Positions 1 to 8,687 of a stretch of DNA of 64,000 bases are shown here, in pieces; position 1 is the first letter of the stretch, and every line of letters begins with the position of its first letter. The position numbers and the translations under genes are program-made. This DNA is from Aquabacterium humicola (lineage in GTDB: Bacteria; Pseudomonadota; Gammaproteobacteria; Burkholderiales; Burkholderiaceae_C). Location of the stretch: contig NZ_JARGNB010000012.1 of NCBI RefSeq assembly GCF_030167915.1, forward strand, positions 50,363 through 114,362, written 5' to 3'. Under the pieces are notes generated by a model that did not search any database, was not told the DNA's origin, and saw only the letters and a program-made list of their open reading frames with translations.

Positions 1-535
1 GCGCGACCGACGGCAGCACGATGCCGATCTGGATGTCGCGCGTGGCCTGCGCGCGCTTGCGCGTGCTCTCGACGACGACGATCGACACCGCGCGGTCGAG
101 CATCGGCGACATCACCGAGAAGACGACCCCCCGCACCGGCTCGCCGCCGTAATGACCGTCGAACACCGTCGGCTGGCCGGTGCTGCGGCGGTGCCATTCC
201 GGCACCGGCACCTGGCCGTCGCCGGCCAGCACGTTGCCGTCGGCATCGACCATCGCGAAGGCATTGCGGTCGGCGCGGTCCCAGGTGATCAGCTCCATCG
301 CTTGGCGGCTCAGGTCGAGCAGCGGGCCGCGATCGGTCCACACCACCTTGGCCGCCAGCGCGCTCGCTTCATCCTGCAGGCCGCGGTCGAACGCGGCGTT
401 GGCGGCGGCGCGCGCCAGCAGCAGCGCCCCGGCGACGGCCACGACCATACCGAGGGCCCAGACCCAGAACAAGGGCTGCAGCAACTGGCGTCGCAGGCTC
501 GGGCCATGCCGGCGCCCGGCGGACGGGGAGCTCAT
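1..535 (-). CDS. Sensor histidine kinase, N-terminal part (cut by window edge)
   Basis: About 178 residues are visible and the frame runs off the left edge, so the dimerisation and ATPase domains are outside. The visible part has a basic N-terminus, one hydrophobic membrane segment at about residues 22-43 and an extracytoplasmic region that resembles the 2CSK_N sensor segment of TctE/QseC-type kinases. The start is the ATG at 535, 28 bases after the stop of the response regulator gene, so the two are co-transcribed. The kinase should phosphorylate that regulator. The signal it senses cannot be told from this part. Confidence 0.8.
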   Translation of the reverse strand, partial: MSSPSAGRRHGPSLRRQLLQPLFWVWALGMVVAVAGALLLARAAANAAFDRGLQDEASALAAKVVWTDRGPLLDLSRQAMELITWDRADRNAFAMVDADGNVLAGDGQVPVPEWHRRSTGQPTVFDGHYGGEPVRGVVFSVMSPMLDRAVSIVVVESTRKRAQATRDIQIGIVLPSVA

Positions 536-563
536 TGGCTTGGTGTCGTCGGGAGACGCTCGT

Positions 564-1250
564 TCAGGCCGGGCTCTCGCCGGCCAGCGCCGGCTCCATC
601 ACGTAGCCGAAGCCACGCACCGTCTTGATCACGACGCCCAGCTCGGCGAAGCGCTTGCGCAGCCGGTGCACGTAGACCTCGACCGAGTTCTCGCTGAAGT
701 CCGACTCCCAGCTCGACAGGGTCGAGACGATGCTCTCCTTCGGCACGACGCGGCCGGCACGCTGCATCAGCAGCTGCGTCAGCGCGATCTCGCGCGGGCT
801 CATGCGCACGCGCTCGCCGCGATGGGTGAGCTCGCGGTTCGCGACGTCCAGCGTCAGCTCGCCGACCACCAGCACCTCGTCGATGCGGCCGTCGGCCCGC
901 CGCTTCAGCGCGCGCACGCGTGCCACCAGCTCGGGCAGGTCGAAGGGCTTGACGAGGTAGTCGTCGGCGCCCGCATTGAGGCCCTGGACCCGGTCGTTCA
1001 GGTCGTCGCGGGCCGTCAGCAGCAGCACCGGCAGGCGCGCACCACGGCTGCGCCAGTGCCGAAGCACCTCCATGCCGTCGCGGCGCGGCAGCCCCAGGTC
1101 GAGCACCGCCAGGTCGTAGGCCACCGCCAGGCCCTCGGCCATCGCCTGCTGCCCATCCCCCAGCACGTCCACGCGCCAGCCTTCGCGTTCGAAGGCCCGG
1201 CCGATGCCCAGGCACAGCGCACTGTCGTCTTCCACCAGCAGGATTCGCAT
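564..1250 (-). CDS. OmpR/QseB-type response regulator
   Basis: The protein has 228 residues with the usual two domains. The receiver domain has the acidic pair Asp8-Asp9, the phosphorylatable Asp51 in LDLGLP and Lys101 in VKPFD. The C-terminal part (about 130-220) is a winged-helix OmpR-type DNA-binding domain. The start is the ATG at 1250, giving the classic N-terminus MRILLVEDD; a longer frame upstream is not needed. The gene comes first and the histidine kinase follows after 28 bases. TctD and QseB are the closest named types I recognise, but the regulated genes are unknown. Confidence 0.9.
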   Translation of the reverse strand: MRILLVEDDSALCLGIGRAFEREGWRVDVLGDGQQAMAEGLAVAYDLAVLDLGLPRRDGMEVLRHWRSRGARLPVLLLTARDDLNDRVQGLNAGADDYLVKPFDLPELVARVRALKRRADGRIDEVLVVGELTLDVANRELTHRGERVRMSPREIALTQLLMQRAGRVVPKESIVSTLSSWESDFSENSVEVYVHRLRKRFAELGVVIKTVRGFGYVMEPALAGESPA

Positions 1251-1334
1251 GGGCCAGCATGCTAGCGAGGCGCCGGCGCGACCGTGAGCGGGAAGGCCCG
1301 CACACCTCTTCGCACACTGGCGCTTCGGGCATGA

Positions 1335-1360
1335 AAAAAGCCGCCCGAGGGCGGCTTTTT
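1335..1360. terminator. Bidirectional intrinsic terminator
   Basis: A perfect inverted repeat has 12-base arms, A5-GCCGCCC and GGGCGGC-T5, with a 2-base loop. The T-runs on both sides let it work in both directions. It lies 21 bases beyond the stop of the small lipoprotein gene on the minus strand and separates it from the two-component system. Confidence 0.85.
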
Positions 1361-1380
1361 CGTATCGGCTGAAGGCCTGA

Positions 1381-1578
1381 TTACTTGCTGGCGGCGGCCG
1401 AAGCGGCATCGGCGGCAGCCGGAGCCGAAGCGGCTTCCGAAGCGGCCGGAGCGGGCATCGGGGCCGGAGCCGGGGCAGCGACCGGAGCGGGCGCGGGAGC
1501 CGGCGCCTCTTCCTTCTTGCCGCAAGCGGCCAGCGCGACGGCAGCAACCAGGGAAGCCAACAGGAGCGACTTGTTCAT
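1381..1578 (-). CDS. Small Ala/Pro-rich lipoprotein
   Basis: This 65-residue protein begins with a lipoprotein signal peptide ending in LAAC (Cys19 would be lipidated), then GKKEEAP, and then only low-complexity Ala/Pro/Ser sequence. Such a mature part looks like a flexible envelope tether, not an enzyme. The gene has its own terminator downstream and 149 bases of non-coding sequence upstream, so it seems to be a monocistronic unit. Similar short AP-rich lipoproteins occur in Burkholderiales; the function is unknown. Confidence 0.7.
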   Translation of the reverse strand: MNKSLLLASLVAAVALAACGKKEEAPAPAPAPVAAPAPAPMPAPAASEAASAPAAADAASAAASK

Positions 1579-1727
1579 TTGTGTCCTTCAGTGAAAAGTG
1601 TCGACCAATTACCGGTAACGGTTCTGACTGATCCTGCGGACCAGCGTGTTCAGAGTCCGGGACTGAGAGAGCTCGAGCCTCTCTTGAGCCCAGCCCGCGA
1701 TTATAGCCATCATCCTAGGGACGAACC

Positions 1728-2216
1728 CTAGAGTCCCAATACGGTTGCGGGCCAGGCCGGTTCGCAGCGTTGCGCCAGCGCGTCACAGGCTTCTTCCAGC
1801 TGCCGGAGTTCGGGCGGGGCCTGGAGCCGGCGTCCCCGCCAGTGTTCGCGGTCCAGCCACTCGATGGCCTGTCCGCCGGCCAGCAGCCAGCTCGGCAGCT
1901 CGGCCCGCTCGCTGTCGGCGGGCCGCCAGGCCTGGATGCAGTGCGACCAGTCGCGCCGCCACGCGGCCAGGCGCGGATGCCGCCGCATCAACTGGTCGTA
2001 GTCGAGGGCCATGAAGCGGATCTGCCGGCCGGGCGCCTGCGCCCAGCGGGTCAGCGCCTGCATCACGGCCGGCTCCTCGAACGGCCAGTCCACGAAGTCG
2101 GGGTCGATGCACCACACCAGGCGCGGCGCCGCCGAGGGCAACGCCAGCAGCTGTTCACGCAGCGCGCTGATGCAGGCATCGCGGCCCTCGAGGCGATCGT
2201 CACGGGCATCGGTCAT
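1728..2216 (-). CDS. Conserved hypothetical protein downstream of roxA
   Basis: The predicted protein has 162 residues and neither a signal peptide nor membrane segments. It is rich in Trp, Arg and Leu, with sequence such as VWCIDPDFVDWPF near residue 35. I do not recognise a catalytic motif. The ATG at 2216 is chosen because the upstream extension overlaps the end of the JmjC gene and reads like low-quality Arg/Pro sequence. The start lies 31 bases after the roxA stop on the same strand, so the two are probably co-transcribed. Such small proteins often accompany this cupin gene in betaproteobacteria. Confidence 0.65.
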   Translation of the reverse strand: MTDARDDRLEGRDACISALREQLLALPSAAPRLVWCIDPDFVDWPFEEPAVMQALTRWAQAPGRQIRFMALDYDQLMRRHPRLAAWRRDWSHCIQAWRPADSERAELPSWLLAGGQAIEWLDREHWRGRRLQAPPELRQLEEACDALAQRCEPAWPATVLGL

Positions 2217-2247
2217 GTGTCGGCTCCGTCCTTGGCTGACAGCGGAA

Positions 2248-3375
2248 TCACGCCGGCTCCGCGTGCAGCCAGCCGGCCTCGGCCCAATCATCCAGCAAGG
2301 CGCGGGCGTCGGCGCTGGCACGCGCCCATGCGCGCGCATCGAGCCGGCGCTGGTCGGCGAGCTGGCGCATCAGGCGTGCGTCGCTGCCGGCGGCGCGGAA
2401 GGCCTCGCCGTTGATGAACACGTGGTGGGCGTCGTACATCATGCGCGTGCGCCGATCGAGCGCCAGCGCGCCGCCGTTCGCCGGCAAGGGGCCGCCGCCA
2501 TCGAACCAGACCTGCGGCTTCGGCTCCGTCAGCCGCACGCCCAGCGCCCTGGCGAGCAGCTTGGGATCGGCCAGCGCGCGCCGCAATGCGCGGCCGGCGA
2601 AGTCGGCCAGCTGCGCGGGAATCGCCGCGGGCGTCGCGGTCGCCGCCTGGCCCGCGTCGCGGTACAGCGGATCGTCGTCATCCGGCTCGAGCTCGTCGGC
2701 CAGCTGCTGCAGCAGCTCGGCGGCCAGCACGTCGCGAGACGGCACGCGGAAGCCGACCGAGCAGGTCATGCATTCGTCCTCGGCGATGCCGTCGTGGCCC
2801 CACAGCGGCGGCAGGTACAGCATGTCGCCGGGCTCGAGCACCCAGTCCTCGGTGGGCTCGAAGCGGCTGAGGATCTTCACCGGCAGGCCCTCGACCAGCG
2901 AGCGATCCGTCAACGGTCCGATGCGCCAACGCCGCCGGCCCTGCACCTGCAGCAGGAACACGTCGTAGGAATCGAAATGCGGCCCGACGCCGCCGCCCGC
3001 CGTGGCGAACGACACCATCAGGTCGTCGAGCCGGGCCTCGGGCACGAAGCGGAAGCGGTCGAGCATCGACCGCGCGCCATCGTCGTGCAGGTCCAGGCCC
3101 TGCACCAGCAGGGTCCAGTCGCGCCGCGACAGCGCCGGCAGTGCGCGGCGCGTGAACGGGCCGCGCTTCATGCGCCACCGCGATCCTTCGCGCACCACCA
3201 GCCGCGACTCGACGTCGTCGCGCCCCGCCAGGGCGAACAGGTCGGCGCGCGCCAGCGGCGGCTGCACGTGGCCCCAAGCCTGGCGCACGAGCAAGGGCTT
3301 CTTCTGCCAGTGCCGGCGCATGAACTGCGCCGGAGACAGGCCGCCGAGCAAGGCGGTCGCAGCATTCACATCCAT
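2248..3375 (-). CDS. roxA: JmjC-type ribosomal oxygenase (uL16 arginine hydroxylase)
   Basis: The 375-residue protein belongs to the YcfD/RoxA family, iron(II)/2-oxoglutarate oxygenases that hydroxylate an arginine of ribosomal protein uL16. The iron-binding triad is visible: His133 and Asp135 in HFDSYD and the distal His194 in LWGHDG. The jelly-roll core spans about 95-215, followed by a dimerisation/winged-helix-like C-terminal region containing HHVFINGE. The length matches the E. coli protein (373 residues). The ATG at 3375 gives the expected N-terminus. It is followed by a small conserved gene and diverges from the FKBP gene. Confidence 0.88.
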   Translation of the reverse strand: MDVNAATALLGGLSPAQFMRRHWQKKPLLVRQAWGHVQPPLARADLFALAGRDDVESRLVVREGSRWRMKRGPFTRRALPALSRRDWTLLVQGLDLHDDGARSMLDRFRFVPEARLDDLMVSFATAGGGVGPHFDSYDVFLLQVQGRRRWRIGPLTDRSLVEGLPVKILSRFEPTEDWVLEPGDMLYLPPLWGHDGIAEDECMTCSVGFRVPSRDVLAAELLQQLADELEPDDDDPLYRDAGQAATATPAAIPAQLADFAGRALRRALADPKLLARALGVRLTEPKPQVWFDGGGPLPANGGALALDRRTRMMYDAHHVFINGEAFRAAGSDARLMRQLADQRRLDARAWARASADARALLDDWAEAGWLHAEPA

Positions 3376-3440
3376 GCAGCGATTGTCGCCAAGCCCGCGT
3401 GCACGCCGCCTTGACCGGATCGGTGTGCGATCATGCTTCG

Positions 3441-3962
3441 ATGCTGATTTCCAAGCCCTGCGTCGTCAGCCTGACCTGGACCCTGGCCGACGGCCAGGGC
3501 GAGGCGATCGACGAACTGAACGAGCCGATGGAGTTCTTCTACGGCGGCGACGACCTGCTGCCCAAGCTCGAGGAAGTGCTCGACGGCCAGACTGCCGGCT
3601 TCGAGGCCTTCGTGCGCCTGGAACCCGACCAGGCCTTCGGCGACTATCGCGCCGAGCTGGTGTGCTTCGAGGACCGCGCGCTGTTCCCCGAGGGGCTGGA
3701 GGAAGGCATGCAGTTCGACGGCCTGCCCGAAGGCGCGCAGACGGTGGGCATGCAGCCCGACACGATCTACACCGTCACCGAGGTGTACCCGACCCACGTC
3801 GTGCTCGACGGCAACCATCCGCTCGCGGGCATGTCGCTGCAGCTGCACGTCAAGGTGATCGACGTGCGCGAGGCGAGCGACGAGGAGCGCGAGTCCGGCT
3901 CGGTCGCCGAGGGCCTGCTGAGCGTGCTGGCCGGCGGATCGGGCTCCGACACGCTGCATTGA
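3441..3962 (+). CDS. FKBP-type peptidyl-prolyl isomerase, SlyD-like
   Basis: The 173-residue protein has the split FKBP fold with an inserted chaperone flap: the strand around LTWTLADGQG, then GGDDLLPKLEEVLDG, the insert-in-flap domain (about 70-125) and a return to the FKBP core with HPLAGMSLQLHVKV. SlyD-type proteins catalyse proline isomerisation and act as cytoplasmic chaperones. The His-rich metal-binding tail of E. coli SlyD is missing. The start is taken at the ATG at 3441 because upstream codons do not match the family. It is transcribed divergently from roxA. Confidence 0.85.
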   Translation: MLISKPCVVSLTWTLADGQGEAIDELNEPMEFFYGGDDLLPKLEEVLDGQTAGFEAFVRLEPDQAFGDYRAELVCFEDRALFPEGLEEGMQFDGLPEGAQTVGMQPDTIYTVTEVYPTHVVLDGNHPLAGMSLQLHVKVIDVREASDEERESGSVAEGLLSVLAGGSGSDTLH

Positions 3963-4068
3963 GGCGTTAGGCGCCGGCGCGACCGTCATCGCGCCGACAC
4001 ATCCTCGTCACGGGCGCTTCATCGCGCCTGCCTAGGCTCTTGCGTTCGATCCACTTTCGAACGATCCG

Positions 4069-6303
4069 ATGAGCTCCGCCAGCCAGCAGACACGCCCGCA
4101 CGACGACGAGGACCACAACACTTCAGGCAACCCGAGCTTCCAGTCGGTGCTCGACGCCCGCCTGAGCCGCCGCGGCCTGTTGCGCGGCAGCGTCGGCACG
4201 GCCGCCACCGCGATGTTCGGCAGCCTGGCGTTCGCCGGCTGCTCGAGCGACGACGACGCCCCCGCGCCCGCCCCGGCGCCTGCACCGGCACCGGCCGAGA
4301 AGCTGCTCGGCTTCACGGCCGTCGCCAAGAGCCTGGCCGACAGCGTGGTCGTGCCCGCGGGCTACACCGCCAGCGTGCTGTACGCACTGGGCGATCCGCT
4401 GACCGCCGACACGCCGGCCTTCAGGAACGACGGCACCGACGAGGCCTTCGACAAGCGCGCCGGCGACCACCATGACGGCATGGAGTGGTTCGGCCTGAGC
4501 GCCACCGGCACACCGTCGACCACCTCGGTCGCGCGCGGCCTGCTGGCGATGAACCACGAGGCGACGACCGACGAGACCTTCGCATCCTTCTTCGTGCATG
4601 CCAACGGCGGCACCTCGACGCTGCCGCGGCCGGCCGCCGAAGTCGACAAGGAGATGGCGCTGCACGGCCTCTCGGTCGTCGAGGTCGCGAAGACCGGAAG
4701 CCAGTGGGCGTACGTGCAGAACTCGGCCTTCAATGCCCGCCTGCACCAGCAGACCGAGATCGAGATCGCCGGCCCGGCGCGCGGCGATGCGCTGCTGGTC
4801 ACGAAGTATTCGCACACCGGCACCGTCACGCGCGGCACCTTGAACAACTGCGGCACCGGCAGGACGCCCTGGGGCACGCTGCTGACCGGCGAGGAGAACT
4901 GGTCCGGCTACTTCACGCGCCCGACCGGTGATGACGCCGCGCGCGGCAACGACAGGAGCGTGACGGCGCTGAAACGTTACGGCCGGGCTGAAGGCGCCGG
5001 CTCGCGCCACGCCTGGGAAACCGGCGGCAGCGAGGATCGGTTCACGCGCTGGATCAACGCGAAGACCGGCACCTCGACCGACGGCAGCGACGACTACCGC
5101 AACGAGATGAACGGCATGGGCTACATCGTCGAGCTCGATCCGTACGACCGCACGAAGAAGGCGACGAAGCGCACCGCGCTCGGCCGCTTTGCGCACGAGG
5201 CCGCGGCGTTCGGCAAGCTGGTGGCCGGCCAGCCGCTGGCGGTGTACATGGGCGACGACTCGCGCGGCGAGTACTGCTACCGCTACACCTCGACCGCGTT
5301 GTGGGACGCGGCCGACGCCGGCGCAGCCAACCGCATGGCCACCGGCGACAAGTACCTCGACGCCGGCAAGCTCTACGTCGCGAAGTTCAATGCGGACGGC
5401 ACGGGCCAGTGGATCGAGTTGTCGATCACCAACCCGGCGGTCGCCGGCTACACCACCTACCGATTCGCGAACCAGGCCGACGTGCTGGTCAACGCGCGCC
5501 TGGCCGCCGACGCGGTCGGCGCGACGAAGATGGACCGCCCCGAGTGGAGCGCCGTGCACCCGACGACCGGCGAGGTCTACTACACGTTGACCAACAACAG
5601 CAACCGCCGCGCCGAGCCGAGCGGCTCGTCGCAGTTCGCGCCTGACGCCGCGAATCCGCGCGCCTACACCGACCAGCGCGGCAGCAGCACCCAGCAAGGC
5701 AATGTCAACGGGCACATCGTGCGCCTGAAGGAAAGCGGCGGCCCCGCCGGCACGACGTTCACCTGGGACGTCTACCTGTTCGGCGCCGAGGCCGGCGCCG
5801 GATCGACGGTCAACCTCTCGGCCTTGAGCGCGGAGCAGGACTTCTCCAGCCCCGACGGCATCGCCTTCACGCCGTCGACCGGCCTGTGCTGGATCCAGAC
5901 CGACGACGGCGCCTACACCGACGTCACCAACTGCATGATGCTGGCGGCCGTGCCCGGCCAGGTGGGCGACGGTGGCAAGAAGACGATCCAGCATGCCCGC
6001 GCCAGCGGCGGCCCGCTGAACGTGGACACCTATGTCGGCAAGGCGCCGACCGCCGACACGCTCAAGCGCTTCCTCGTCGGGCCGGTCGGCTGCGAGATCA
6101 CCGGCATCACCGAGACGCCGGACGGCAAGGCGCTGTTCGTCAACATCCAGCACCCGGGCGAGAGCACCGCGAAGGCCAACATCGCCGATCCGGCGAAGTA
6201 CACCAGCCAGTGGCCGAGCAATGCCGGCTACGGTGCCGGCAAGCGGCCGCGCTCGGCGACGATCGTGATCACGAAGAACGACGGCGGACGCGTCGGCACC
6301 TGA
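4069..6303 (+). CDS. phoX: PhoX-type alkaline phosphatase, Tat-exported
   Basis: The 744-residue protein matches the PhoX (DUF839) family of calcium- and iron-dependent phosphomonoesterases, which release phosphate from organic esters outside the inner membrane. A twin-arginine motif SRRGLLRG (Arg34-Arg35) is followed by a hydrophobic stretch and Cys58, so the protein may also be lipidated. An Ala/Pro linker lies at about 64-77. Family sequences such as LLAMNHEATTDE, WGTLLTGEENWSGYF and FSSPDGIAFTPSTGLCWIQTDDG are clear. It stands alone and converges with dut. No Pho box was identified upstream. Confidence 0.9.
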   Translation: MSSASQQTRPHDDEDHNTSGNPSFQSVLDARLSRRGLLRGSVGTAATAMFGSLAFAGCSSDDDAPAPAPAPAPAPAEKLLGFTAVAKSLADSVVVPAGYTASVLYALGDPLTADTPAFRNDGTDEAFDKRAGDHHDGMEWFGLSATGTPSTTSVARGLLAMNHEATTDETFASFFVHANGGTSTLPRPAAEVDKEMALHGLSVVEVAKTGSQWAYVQNSAFNARLHQQTEIEIAGPARGDALLVTKYSHTGTVTRGTLNNCGTGRTPWGTLLTGEENWSGYFTRPTGDDAARGNDRSVTALKRYGRAEGAGSRHAWETGGSEDRFTRWINAKTGTSTDGSDDYRNEMNGMGYIVELDPYDRTKKATKRTALGRFAHEAAAFGKLVAGQPLAVYMGDDSRGEYCYRYTSTALWDAADAGAANRMATGDKYLDAGKLYVAKFNADGTGQWIELSITNPAVAGYTTYRFANQADVLVNARLAADAVGATKMDRPEWSAVHPTTGEVYYTLTNNSNRRAEPSGSSQFAPDAANPRAYTDQRGSSTQQGNVNGHIVRLKESGGPAGTTFTWDVYLFGAEAGAGSTVNLSALSAEQDFSSPDGIAFTPSTGLCWIQTDDGAYTDVTNCMMLAAVPGQVGDGGKKTIQHARASGGPLNVDTYVGKAPTADTLKRFLVGPVGCEITGITETPDGKALFVNIQHPGESTAKANIADPAKYTSQWPSNAGYGAGKRPRSATIVITKNDGGRVGT

Positions 6304-6320
6304 GCCCTCTTCTGGTGCGG

Positions 6321-6770
6321 TCAGTGCTTGCCGGTCGAGCCGAAACCGCCCTCGCCGCGCGACGAGGCCTCGAACTCGTCGACGCGGCGGAAGACGGCCT
6401 GCACCACCGGCACGATCACCATCTGCGCGATGCGCTCCATCGGCTGCACGACGAAGCTCGTCGCGCCGCGGTTCCAGCAACTGACCATCAGCGGCCCCTG
6501 GTAGTCGCTGTCGATCAGGCCGACGAGGTTGCCGAGCACGATGCCGTGCTTGTGGCCCAGGCCCGAGCGCGGCAGGATCATCGCGGCCAGGCCGGGATCG
6601 CCGATGTGGATGGACAGGCCGGTCGGGATCAGCACCGACTGGCCGGGCTCCAGGGTCAGCGGCCCGTCGAGGCAGGCGCGCAGGTCCAAGCCGGCGCTGC
6701 CGGGGGTCGCGTAATGGGGCATCTGCTCGGCCATGCGGGCGTCGAGCACTTTCACGTCGATGGTGGTCAT
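6321..6770 (-). CDS. dut: dUTP pyrophosphatase
   Basis: The 149-residue trimeric dUTPase hydrolyses dUTP to dUMP, keeping uracil out of DNA and supplying dTMP synthesis. The conserved motifs are present in order: [42 protein letters not shown] and the C-terminal [10 protein letters not shown] arm that closes over the active site. The start at 6770 overlaps the coaBC stop by four bases (ATGA), the same coaBC-dut arrangement as in many proteobacteria, so the pair is translationally coupled. Confidence 0.97.
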   Translation of the reverse strand: MTTIDVKVLDARMAEQMPHYATPGSAGLDLRACLDGPLTLEPGQSVLIPTGLSIHIGDPGLAAMILPRSGLGHKHGIVLGNLVGLIDSDYQGPLMVSCWNRGATSFVVQPMERIAQMVIVPVVQAVFRRVDEFEASSRGEGGFGSTGKH

Positions 6771-7984
6771 GAGGTCTGAAGGCGTCTGGCGATCTCGCGC
6801 ACCAGTTCGCGCGCGAGGCTGAGCTTGTCGGCGGTGGCGAGCTCGCGCTCGCCGTCGGCATCGACCAGCAGCAGCGTATTGAGGTCGCTGCCGAAGGTGG
6901 CCGGGCCGTGGTTGGCGACGATCAGCGGCACGTTCTTGCGCGCCAGCTTCTCGCGCGCATGGCGCGCGATGTCGTGGCTCTCGGCCGCGAAGCCGACGCA
7001 ATAGGGCCGGTCGGGCAGCCGCGCGACGGCCGCCAGGATGTCGGGGTTCTCGGTCAGCTCGAAGCTCGGCACGCGCTTGGTGCCGTCCTTCTTGATCTTC
7101 TGCTCGGCCAGCGTCGCGGGCCGCCAGTCGGCGACCGCCGCGGTCGCGACGAAGACGTCGTGCGCCGCGGCCCGCGGCAGCACCGCGTCGTGCATCTGCT
7201 GTGCGCTCTTGACGTCGATGCGCTGCACGTGGCGCGGTGTCGGCAGGTGCACCGGGCCGGCGACCAGCGTGACCTCGGCGCCGGCTTCCTGTGCCGCGCG
7301 CGCGATCGCGAAGCCCATCTTGCCGCTGGAGAGGTTGGTGATGCCGCGCACCGGGTCGATGGCCTCGAAGGTGGGGCCGGCGGTGATCAGCAGCTTCCTG
7401 CCGGCCAGCAGCTTGGGCTGGAAGAAGGCAATCAGCTCGTCGCAGAGCTCGGCCGCTTCGAGCATGCGGCCGTCGCCGATCTCGCCGCAGGCCTGGTCGC
7501 CGGCGGCTGGGCCGAGGATCGTCGCGCCGTCGGCCTGCGCCTGCGCGACGTTGCGCTGCGTCGCCGGATGGGCCCACATCTCGCGGTTCATCGCCGGCGC
7601 CAGCAGCAGCGGGCAGCGCTCGATCGGGCGCGCGACGCACAGCAGCGAGAGCAGTTCGTCCGCCCTTCCCTGCGCGATCTTGGCGATGAAGTCGGCCGAT
7701 GCGGGCGCGACCAGGATCGCATCCGCCTCCCGCGACAGGTTGATATGCGCCATGTTGTTCGGCTCGCGCGCATCCCACTGGCTCAACGCGACGGGGCGGT
7801 TCGACAGCGCCTGCATCGTCACCGGCGTGATGAACTGCGTCGCGGCGTCGGTCATCACCACCTGCACGCTGGCGCCGGCCTTGGTGAGCTCGCGCACCAG
7901 CTCGGCGGACTTGTAGCAGGCGATGCCGCCGGACAGGCCGAGCACGACATGACGGCCCGAGAGGGGCAAGGGGGCGGCGGACAT
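6767..7984 (-). CDS. coaBC: Bifunctional phosphopantothenoylcysteine decarboxylase/synthetase
   Basis: The 405-residue protein carries out two steps of coenzyme A synthesis: joining cysteine to 4'-phosphopantothenate (CoaB) and decarboxylating the product (CoaC). The N-terminal flavin-dependent CoaC part shows GGIACYK, the active-site His in [17 protein letters not shown] and the catalytic Cys in [10 protein letters not shown]. The C-terminal CoaB part has [17 protein letters not shown] and the KIKKDG region that contributes to phosphopantothenate binding. Length is typical (E. coli 406). The gene is essential and leads the coaBC-dut unit. Confidence 0.97.
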   Translation of the reverse strand: MSAAPLPLSGRHVVLGLSGGIACYKSAELVRELTKAGASVQVVMTDAATQFITPVTMQALSNRPVALSQWDAREPNNMAHINLSREADAILVAPASADFIAKIAQGRADELLSLLCVARPIERCPLLLAPAMNREMWAHPATQRNVAQAQADGATILGPAAGDQACGEIGDGRMLEAAELCDELIAFFQPKLLAGRKLLITAGPTFEAIDPVRGITNLSSGKMGFAIARAAQEAGAEVTLVAGPVHLPTPRHVQRIDVKSAQQMHDAVLPRAAAHDVFVATAAVADWRPATLAEQKIKKDGTKRVPSFELTENPDILAAVARLPDRPYCVGFAAESHDIARHAREKLARKNVPLIVANHGPATFGSDLNTLLLVDADGERELATADKLSLARELVREIARRLQTS

Positions 7985-8052
7985 GGCTGCGCAATGTAGC
8001 GCAGCGGTCCCAATCCCCAGGCCGCTGCACGGTCAAGCTTCCGCAACTTTCA

Positions 8053-8068
8053 GAATTTCCTGAAATTC
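8053..8068. promoter_or_regulatory. Inverted repeat upstream of the GbsR/MarR gene
   Basis: GAATTTC-CT-GAAATTC is a perfect 7-2-7 inverted repeat, in AT-rich sequence that stands out from its GC-rich surroundings. It lies 50 bases before the start of the GbsR/MarR-type gene and between it and the divergent coaBC. MarR-family proteins bind such short palindromes as dimers, so this is the best candidate for the autoregulatory operator of the regulator-cydAB operon. Confidence 0.5.
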
Positions 8069-8077
8069 AGGCAAACT

Positions 8078-8091
8078 CTGATCCACGTCAA
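8078..8091. promoter_or_regulatory. Weak Fnr/Anr-like box before the cytochrome bd operon
   Basis: CTGAT-CCAC-GTCAA matches the Fnr consensus TTGAT-N4-ATCAA in 8 of 10 positions. Its centre is only about 34 bases from the ATG of the first gene, too close for normal activation from -41.5, so it could act by repression, or be chance, or the annotated start could be wrong. Cytochrome bd genes are commonly controlled by Fnr-type regulators. Confidence 0.3.
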
Positions 8092-8117
8092 ACCGGCGGC
8101 AGATCCAGGACCTCGCG

Positions 8118-8675
8118 ATGCTCGATGCCCCCACCCCGCTGATGCGCGCATTCATCGGCCACTTCGGCGAGATGGGCAGCCGCTGGGGCATCAACCGCAC
8201 CGTCGGCCAGATCTACGCGCTGATCTTCGTCTGGCCGCAGCCGATCAATGCCGACGAGATCGCCCAGCACCTCGAGTTCAGCCGCTCCAACGTCAGCATG
8301 GGGCTGAAGGAACTGCAGGCCTGGCGGCTGGTGAACCTGCGTCACCTGCCGGGCGACCGACGCGAGTACTTCGACGCGCCGCGCGACGCCTGGGAGATCT
8401 TCCGCACGCTGGCCGAGGAGCGCCGCCGGCGCGAGATCGAGCCCACCTTGTCGATGCTGCGCAACGCGCTGCTCGAAGCGCCGACCAGCGAGGAAGACCG
8501 CATCGCGCAGGAACGCATGCGCGGCATGCACGACCTGATCGAGATGCTGACGACCTGGTTCGACGACGTGCAGCGGCTCGATGCGCAGACGCTGTCGCAG
8601 CTGATGCGCATGGGCGCCAAGGTGCAGCGCCTGCTCGAGTTCACCGGACGCACCAGGTCGACGCGAAACACCTAA
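8118..8675 (+). CDS. GbsR/MarR-family transcriptional regulator
   Basis: The 185-residue protein has a winged helix-turn-helix at about 35-95 (RTVGQIYALIFVWPQPINAD, then LEFSRSNVSMGLKELQ as the recognition region) and a helical C-terminal dimerisation part. It resembles the GbsR-type branch of the MarR superfamily. It sits 12 bases upstream of cydA, so it is the first gene of the cytochrome bd operon and probably controls it. A perfect inverted repeat lies just upstream of its start. The effector is unknown. Confidence 0.8.
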   Translation: MLDAPTPLMRAFIGHFGEMGSRWGINRTVGQIYALIFVWPQPINADEIAQHLEFSRSNVSMGLKELQAWRLVNLRHLPGDRREYFDAPRDAWEIFRTLAEERRRREIEPTLSMLRNALLEAPTSEEDRIAQERMRGMHDLIEMLTTWFDDVQRLDAQTLSQLMRMGAKVQRLLEFTGRTRSTRNT

Positions 8676-8687
8676 CGGACAAAAACC

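Noticed and set aside
4123..6861. Very long antisense frame opposite phoX
   Set aside because: It is a reading-frame shadow in GC-rich DNA; the sequence is Arg/Ala/Val-rich and the sense frame has clear PhoX motifs.
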